DNA of 64,000 bases from Maylandia zebra. Its lineage: Eukaryota; Chordata; Actinopteri; Cichliformes; Cichlidae. Positions 56,496 to 64,000 of the stretch are shown in pieces. The stretch lies in the NCBI RefSeq assembly GCF_041146795.1, contig NC_135186.1, positions 37,244,354 through 37,308,353 on the forward strand. The letters are read 5' to 3'. The position numbers were made by a program, and so were the translations under genes. Under the pieces are notes generated by a model that was not told the origin of the DNA, searched no databases, and was given only the letters and a program-made list of their open reading frames with translations. Positions within the stretch are counted from its first letter, which is position 1. Every line of letters starts with the position of its first letter.

Positions 56496-57849
56496 AGGTA
56501 GGACTAACACTGAAGCATCCCAGGCTTCTGCTGGTGTCTGGGTTTCCATCCATGAATGTGTGTGTCTGTGTGTCAGTGGGTTGGAGATCAGGGCTGGAGG
56601 CTCTAACGGTGTCTTACATAATAGGAAGGCAGGTAGTGTGTGAGCGACTGTGCTGAGATACTAGACAAGTGTTTGTGTGTCACTGTACATACATGTGTGG
56701 GTGTTGGTGCGCACTTCCTCCTGTCTGTGATTTCACCTTTTGACTCAAACATGCTCGGGTCAGTAAATGTTCACTCGTGATGTTTGTGTGGAGGTAAATC
56801 CATCTGTAGGGAGTGTCTGACCCGATTCAGCTTTTTAATATCTGATAAATCATCTGCGGCCGTGTGTTTTTATGAATATTGAATGAAATGCTGCACTATA
56901 CCACATTATCGTGTTAAATTATTCACTGCTGCTCTGTAGCACGCTTCCTTTCATGCTAAAAGTCTCTGCCAGGAATGATTTAGTCTGATCTTTATATCTC
57001 CAAACAACATAACTGCAATTCCCATCTTGTGTCCATGCCAGCTTCCAGGCTGCTGTCCGCCCATGGCCTGGTGCTGAATGGTGCTGTTTCCAGGTTAACA
57101 GGGTCTTTGGTTTGTCCAGTTAGCGGTCCAAAACCAAGAACATATTCAGTTTATCAGCATTTATGACCAAGAAACGTGTAAAAAAAGTGTTTCCTGTAGC
57201 TCAACTTCTCTCTGAATTGGGGGATAAAATGCAGGAAGAGAAAGCTGTGTTTGTCCTTTGCTTCTGTTTACTCTGGAATTCCTCTTTTTCCTCATGGCAA
57301 CATCATTTAGGCCTCTTTGTCATTCTTTGCCTGCATTGTGGAGTTTTCTCACTTAAAATTAGGCCAGAACCTGAGAGCAGGAATAAGAGAGAGGAGGTGG
57401 AAGGAGAGCTGAAGGAGGGGAAGTTGATAAGGTGCAGAGTTCACGGGAGGTGAAGGATTTAGCCCAGAAGAGCCTGAATCCAAAAAGAGCAGAAGAAATG
57501 AGAGGATGTGGAAGGTGAGAGGGAGCCTGGACTGGGATGAGAGGAGGAGGAGGAGGAGGGATATTTAGGGCTGAGTGGCGTAGGAGGATTTTTAGCCCTT
57601 TTCTCTTTCTCCCCTCCCCAGATCTTTGGCAGCAGTCAAACTGACTGAAACCATCTGCCTGCATTTTTTATTCAGGCTTTTGTACTTACAGTAGACTACC
57701 TCCAGACAGCCACATGAAAAAAATATGCATCATGAAAGGAGCGCTCTGCACAGCCCTGTTCTCAAGATATGACTGCAATAATTAACAAATGATGTTTTTA
57801 AACTTTACTGTTCTTTGAACAAACATATCCATCTTTTGTTTTTGCTGCC

Positions 57850-58300
57850 AGTAAGATAAGATAAGATAAGATAACCTTTATTAGTCCCACACGTGGGAAA
57901 TTTGTTTTGTCACAGCAGGAAGTGGACAGTGCAAAAGTTATGAGGCAAAAATTAGAATACAATAAGAATAAATACAGTACACAACTGTACAGAATAGAAT
58001 AAAATAAAATACTATATACAGTAGAATAAAATAAAATAAATATACAATAAGATAAAAATAGAATACAAATACAAATACTATATACAACTGAGTAAAAATA
58101 CAACGATGACAGAAGGATTATTGCACTTAGTATTATTGCATATGTATGGATGTGTGTGCTTGATCAGTTAAAGTCTTTATTATGGAGTCTGACAGCAGTG
58201 GGGAGGAAAGACCTGCGAAATCTCTCCATCCCACACCGTGGGTGCCGCAGTCTCCCACTGAAGGAGCTGCTCAGTGCTGTCACAGTAACATGAAAAAGTA
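57850..58300 (-). repeat. LINE 3' end with (GATAA)n tail
   Basis: Starting with five AAGAT/GATAA units and CCTTTATTAGTCCCACACGT, then a long body with GACAGCAGTGGGGAGGAAAG. On the minus strand this is a GGACTAATAAAGG-(TTATC)n terminus, common in fish non-LTR elements and similar in design to the one at 47527. Confidence 0.6.
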
Positions 58301-60383
58301 GCTTCCCACTGTTTTGCAGCACGTCTTCTTTAAAAGACACTCTGAGCTGATCCGTTTCTGTGCTTTGAAAGTCGACTGTTTCCTGCCTCAGACTCAGTTC
58401 AACAGTCTTCTGTCATGTTTAGTGGAGAGGAAGCAGCAGCACTGACGCATTTCAGACTGAGCTCAGTTCCAGCTCTGCGTCTGCTTTTCGTTCTCGTGAA
58501 TGAGTTTGAACTTATTAAAGTGTTTCTGACAGGAATTCCCTTAAACAGACTCGTGTCTGTGTGCAGCGCCTCACTGCAGACGGATCGCTGAATTTTTAAT
58601 GATATTAAGTTGTGCAGATGATGAAGTTTCTCTATTTCACAATCAGACCATAACCTCCCCGTCTTTTCTTCTGAAAGCCTTTCTGAGATTTTTGTTTTTA
58701 CCCTCAATGAAATACATTAAATTAAATTAAATAATGTATAAAATAAAAATTAAGTACATATATATTCTTGAAATTAGGAGCAGCTCTTTTTAATTACACT
58801 GACACTCACTGTCCTCTTGTCTTAATGTCGACAACATTTATGAAACTAAGTGAACGATATCTGCAGAACATTGATTTGATTTGATTTTTGACAGAAAAAC
58901 GCCCAAATTAAACCAGCTAACCCTGTGTGCGCCGCTGGTGACGTGGTGATTAAATCACTTCTTCATCGATATATTTCTGTGTTTTTGCTTTTGTATCATC
59001 CAAACATTATGACACTTTAAATTCTTTAATATAGTTTTCTATAATGACACCAACCCGTACGTTGCAGAGAGCCAGCTGATAAGAAATGATATGAAGCTGA
59101 CAGCAGTTACAGAGTGTGCGAGTGCTGGGCGCTCGGTGCTGTCCAACAATGTGGCACACACTGAGCCTCCTGTGTGAGTCTTATTCATCCAGACGGAGCA
59201 AACTCGCCCACCTGACACACCTGATACAGTTAAAAGCATTTGAAATTATTCAGACAGCCTCTATCTGATCAACCTGGATTCTGAATTATGACACAAAAAT
59301 GATGACGTGTTTATTCATCTACATTTACAAGATCAATATACTAATAAGAGGTTATGAAAAGGGCAAAGATATAACAAGTGGCATAAATGTGGCCCATCTG
59401 TAAACATCTGTCACAGTTTCCAGGCTGGGAGCAAACATTTTCCGAAGCGTTGATCCAGACGTGTGATCTTTGGAGTGTTTGAGGTAAAAATGATATCATC
59501 AGTTTTACAGATATGGGTAAAGACTCTTCACACATCAAAAAATTAAACTTTACGCAACATTTCTGAAAATAATATCAACGTAAACTCTGTGGCAGTTTCT
59601 CCACAACTTTTTGTGACTTTTTACAAATAAATATTGTCACATAAATATTCTCCATTAATCGTTTTCTGACGTCCCGAGCAGCATTTAGCAGCTCTGCATG
59701 CAGAACATGTCAGAGGAACGATGCGGTTGTTTAGCGGAGACTGTTTAAACCTGTTTAAAAGCGCTCTGACTGAAGTTGTTACTGAGAGTAATTCTGGGCC
59801 CTCGGGCAAGCCTCGGTGTCTACATCCCTACGTTAGCATGCAGACTGGGAGGACAACCTGAATTTGTCTTGTCCCAGCAGGTCTATCAAGTGGATCAAAG
59901 AATGAGCAGTTTGGACTAAAAGGTTTCAGCCGCAGGTCCGCAGGTCAGATGGAGGTCTGGGTTCAGAAAATAAGATTAGTCTGAATTTAGCTCTTTCTCA
60001 GTTCCTCTGTCCGTCTTTGCTCCGAGTGTCGTCTGTGATTCTCTTTGTGGCATTTCTCATCCATCTTCATCCATCTCGCTCTCACGCCCCCGCTCCCTCC
60101 CCCTCGAAACATCTTTCCTCTCTTTTGACCTTTCGTTCTTCCACATCGCCTTTTTTCCATTTTACCCTCAACAAATGAGGTCTTTGTGTTTAGAAATTAA
60201 GGAATGCCCTTAACACCCCCCTCCCATCTTTTCCTCCTTCCTTTTTCAAGTGTGTGTGGAGATTGGGGGGTGCGTCCATTAGCCCGGATTAGAGCCTGTA
60301 GGCAGGTTTTAACAGCCCCTCTGTGTTTGGGGCTTTAATCTCTTCAGAAGCAGCTAATCTGACTTCACTGGCTTTAACACTCA

Positions 60384-60384
<1 letters not shown>

Positions 60385-60457
<73 letters not shown>

Positions 60458-60475
60458 CACACTCACACACACATA
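60385..60475. repeat. (CA)n microsatellite
   Basis: About 35 uninterrupted CA units followed by a few CT/CA interruptions. Confidence 0.95.
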
Positions 60476-62133
60476 CAGTGGAGTAAATGTGTCTGTTTTT
60501 GTGGGCAGTGTAGCTGATCCACGACAAGAGTCCATTCATGGCGTGACCACCAGCACAGAGACTCTATCAGACAAATATCAGACAAACAATATGATCAGTG
60601 ACTCGGTGGACCAAAGGTCACATGACATACAGTCTCCTGACCAGAAGATGAGCAATACGAGACATAAATCTGATGCTTCTCACCAACCAGCAAAACTGGT
60701 TTGATCAAAGGATAATTTTTACCATATATTTCCTGTCGTGTATCTTCTGCGGTGATGGTGCATGAGCCTCAGACTGCACTCGCTCGCATCACTAAACATT
60801 AGTTTTTTCTAATGTCAGAGCTTTAAATGGTCATAAAGAACAAACATCCATTTGTGTTCAAAACTTCTCTTTAAAAAGTGAAACTTGAGTTTCAGGAAGC
60901 GTAAAGTGTGACTCATACAAAGCTGATATAGTCGAGAACAGGACGCCTCGTTTTTTGGTTTTCAGCGTTTTTTCATTTTTTTATTTGATAATAAACTGAA
61001 TGTTTGGGAGATTTCGGGGAAAAAGGTTTAAAAACATCATCTCAGGCACTTTTTCAGTTTTCTAAAAAAGTTTTCTAAAAGAAATAATAAAATCCCCAAA
61101 TAGTCTAATCAGAAACAGAAGAAAAACTCGAGTGGTCTAAAACGCGTTCATTTGTCCGTTCCCTTAATCTTTATGACACTGAGTGGAGCTCAGACTCTGT
61201 CCTGTGTTCATTTTGCTCACAGATGAGTCTGTTTCACTAAAACAAAGAGTGACTCATTCAAAGCCAGTAAACACTGATCAGTCACACCTGCTGTGACCTC
61301 TTTCACACTCCACCGCAAAAAAGAGGAAAACCTAATATTCATATCCGTGGTTTACTAATGCTGGTGTGGAGAGATTTTATAGACCACAGTGACCTACAGG
61401 AAATAAAGAGGAGTGAGGTCATCGGCCACTTTGTTGCCCAAAGAGAAGCTCGCCTGTGCGTTAGGAAACCACAGCATCCAGGCTCTGCTCCGCTTTTTTT
61501 CTGCTTAATGTCGTTCTTACTTGTTCCAAGTGAAACGTTTGGATCGTTCTAAAGATAAATATGTTCAGTGGGGATAAACTGAGCCGTCATATCGTCTTCA
61601 TTTCCCCAGAATTCACTGTTAGATGGTTTCAGTCACCAACATGCTTCATGATGGAGAAATGTCTGATTGGTTCATCACTGCCCTTAAGTAAAAGTTCATC
61701 TTTGTGGCACGCAAATGTTATCTTTAGCATTTGTCTGATTTTTCTGATATTCGACTCACAATTGAATAATCAAGAAAATAATTCCAAAGTTAATAAGTGA
61801 TGAAAATAATCCTCATGTCTGATTAAATCTCAGCGTCCGTGTCATCCCACAGCTGCAGAATTATCTCGTTTAATCCACGATTATCTTTGCATAATTTAAC
61901 ATTTCTTTGCATTTTTGAGTTTAATCCTGTTGCACCTCCAGTCGCCGAGTACTCGAAATAAAGCTTTTCAGTTTAAGAGATGAGCGCTCAGGAAGAGGAA
62001 ATATGTTTCTCGATACTTTAGTATGTTCTGCATTATTTCAGCTCCTGCTGCTTTTCTTTTATCTCCTCATACCTGCAGCGACGGCAGAACTTTTTCCTGG
62101 GCTCACCATCTGTCACCTTATTTGTGCTATATT

Positions 62134-62134
<1 letters not shown>

Positions 62135-62200
<66 letters not shown>
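62135..62200. repeat. (GT)n microsatellite
   Basis: About 33 GT units. A shorter, interrupted GT/CT tract follows at 62331-62370. Confidence 0.95.
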
Positions 62201-62202
<2 letters not shown>

Positions 62203-64000
62203 ACTTTAAGAACCTGCACAAAAGGAGGGAATAAGCTTCCCAAAAGCTGGACGGCTGCTTTAACACTGCAGACCACTCGTGTTGAGCAGAGGAGACGCGA
62301 GTGGGAACTGAGACAATGGGAAGAGAAACTGTGTGTGTGTCTGTGTGTGTCTGTGTGTGTGTCTGTGTGTGACTGAGAGAGAGAGGGGTGAGTTGAGGCG
62401 ATGTAGGGAGTGGCACCGGAGAGAAAGCGAGGGAGAGGTGTGGAGGGATGGAGTGGGGGATGGGAGAAAAGAAGGAGGGGCAGTGTTGGGGGATGGGAAA
62501 AGAGGAAATATTGCTGTGTGCTGCTGGAGTCAGGGGGTTACCATGGTGATGGGAGAATGACGGAAAGGGATGGGAAAGACTGCCAATACACACACACACA
62601 CACAAGCGCGTGCACAAACCAAATTGACATTTTTCTGTCTGATTAAATAAAGAGATTTACGTCAAATCTCCTTTTAATTTAAAGCTTCCTTCCTGCGTGC
62701 TCAGGGTGGGGCGAGCAGAGACAAACGATGCTGCAGAGGGAGGAAGAAGAGGAGAAGATAAAGACCGAGGCTCTGAGAGGAAATGCGATCTCCCGCCTGG
62801 GAGGGGTGTAGCTGGGAGCCGGAGAGATGTGACGGTAGACGCTGATAAGTTAAAGTTATTAACTTACTGGCACATCAGTAAAGTTCAACCGGACTCAAAA
62901 AGAAGCAAAAATGAAATAATTGTGAACCAAACAGTGTGTTAAACTCACTTTTACTGTCTGTGTGCAAACAGGCTGTAACGTCTGTGACTCGCTGCTGTTT
63001 TCACACATGATCTGCATCCCTGACACAGACGTGTTGGGGAGACACGTGATCCAGTGCAACGATCACTGCAGTCTCCTTATCTATTTTGCCTGATGTGTAA
63101 AAGCAGCACGTGTATAATTTAACCAGCGTTATACTCTTAGCACCACCTTTTCCGTCCTTGCATCTATAATGACTCTGATGAACCTGCTAACTCACTCGCT
63201 TGCTAAATGAACAGCTAATGTAATTTAGTTTAATTTTAGTTTCATAATGAAGTTTTTATTTGAACCAAGTGGCTAATAATCAAGTGAAGGTTGTAGCTGT
63301 TTGTGTGAAATATCTGTGAAAGAAATGCAAACCCAGACTAAGCTTGCAGAAATCCTTCATCTTTGTTAAAGAAACTCGTCCGTTCGTGTTCTGTGTGACT
63401 TCATCTCCGCGCTTCAAACGAATTCACCTTTGTCTCGTCGATGCTCCCGAGCACCTGCTGGCTGTGACCTCACACCTCGCACATCAACAGGACGAGGTTA
63501 TTATGTTGAGACAAAATCGAAGCCCGGCGTAGCGCCTTTTACCTGCCAGGAGGGATTAGGTGTGATGTGTCTGCAGCTGCTGTGAGTCTGAGCTCTCAGT
63601 GGATCATCAGCCGTGAAGAAGAAAGATCCAGAGTCAGAAGAGCCGCTGGCTCGCTGTGGTGTAAGTGGGTGGGAGTGCGTGGGAGGATGTGGTGGAAACA
63701 AGAGAGGATGTGTGTGGGACCACTGAGGATAATGTGTGTGTGTTGGTGAGAACATTTAAGTGGAGCTTATCTCCATAATGTGGATTCATTTTCTGTTTCG
63801 CCTTGGGCCTCACAAAGTTTTACAGCCATGCTTTCGATCTTTACACACAAACCTCTGTGATCTCAGTCGTTGCTGGGATTCATATTTTCATACATACACC
63901 ATGAACTCACTGCTTCCCTGAGCTCCACGAGCGCTACTTTCAGCTCGTTTGTTCAGCTCAGTGTTCTCGCTGTTTTGGCCACAGGCAGCCGTGTCCAACG

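Larger units (their letters stand above)
58301..64000. other. intergenic to window end
   Basis: No exon recognised. Microsatellites at 60385-60475 (CA) and 62135-62200 (GT) are listed separately. Sequence at 62330-62820 is purine-rich with short frames of no recognisable family. The window ends inside apparently unique sequence. Confidence 0.4.

Noticed and set aside
55938-56549. 203-codon minus-strand Ser/Leu-rich protein
   Set aside because: It overlaps low-complexity purine/pyrimidine sequence, has no domain resemblance and lies opposite a candidate 5' UTR.

Overview
The window reads as a teleost fish chromosome segment, probably from a cichlid or close percomorph. The grounds are AT-rich introns with vertebrate splice sites, tRNA-derived SINEs, L2- and RTE-type LINEs and Ty3/gypsy debris, long CA/GT microsatellites, and a tandem family of CD300/polymeric-Ig-receptor-like (CMRF35-like) leukocyte receptors. 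There are no operons; genes are split into short exons. All gene models below were built by eye from reading frames and GT/AG sites. || Main content: three + strand tandem paralogues, called A (5117-11874), B (25970-33943) and C (36839-46705). Each joins cleanly in frame into signal peptide, V-type Ig domain D1, V-type Ig domain D2, Thr/Ser/Pro stalk, one transmembrane helix and a tyrosine-containing tail; the spliced models give 364, 414 and 434 residues. They look like paired-type surface receptors whose ectodomains share a fold while their signalling tails have diverged. A has lost one tail exon and keeps two ITIM-like sites. B has lost the usual ITIM tyrosine (Tyr to Lys) but has a new ITIM-like site two exons earlier. 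C keeps an ITSM-like and an ITIM site and has a duplicated stalk exon. D1 of A and B lacks the B-strand cysteine that C keeps. A 377-bp block with promoter, signal exon and start of intron 1 is almost identical in all three. || Between A and B lie remains of more receptors: a 47-bp relic of a fourth copy's last exon (24.62 kb) with a duplicated 3' flank, and the last exons of a different ITIM-tailed receptor (20.87-21.34 kb). || The same interval holds a 2.19-kb element bounded by inverted repeats (18127-20318). From its left end it reads inward into a decayed SWIM zinc-finger gene, and from its right end, on the other strand, into a THAP-like exon; the ends contain promoter-like motifs. This is the least conventional object in the window. 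|| Introns carry recent insertions: a 3.35-kb RTE-type LINE with a complete 1061-codon reading frame and 13-bp target duplications inside gene C, and a 2.15-kb poly-A retroposon with 12-bp duplications inside gene B. || From 46.7 to 64 kb I see no coding gene. It contains microsatellites, LINE tails, a near-perfect hairpin, a retroviral-type tRNA-Pro primer-binding site and a possible non-coding first exon near 56.2-56.5 kb.
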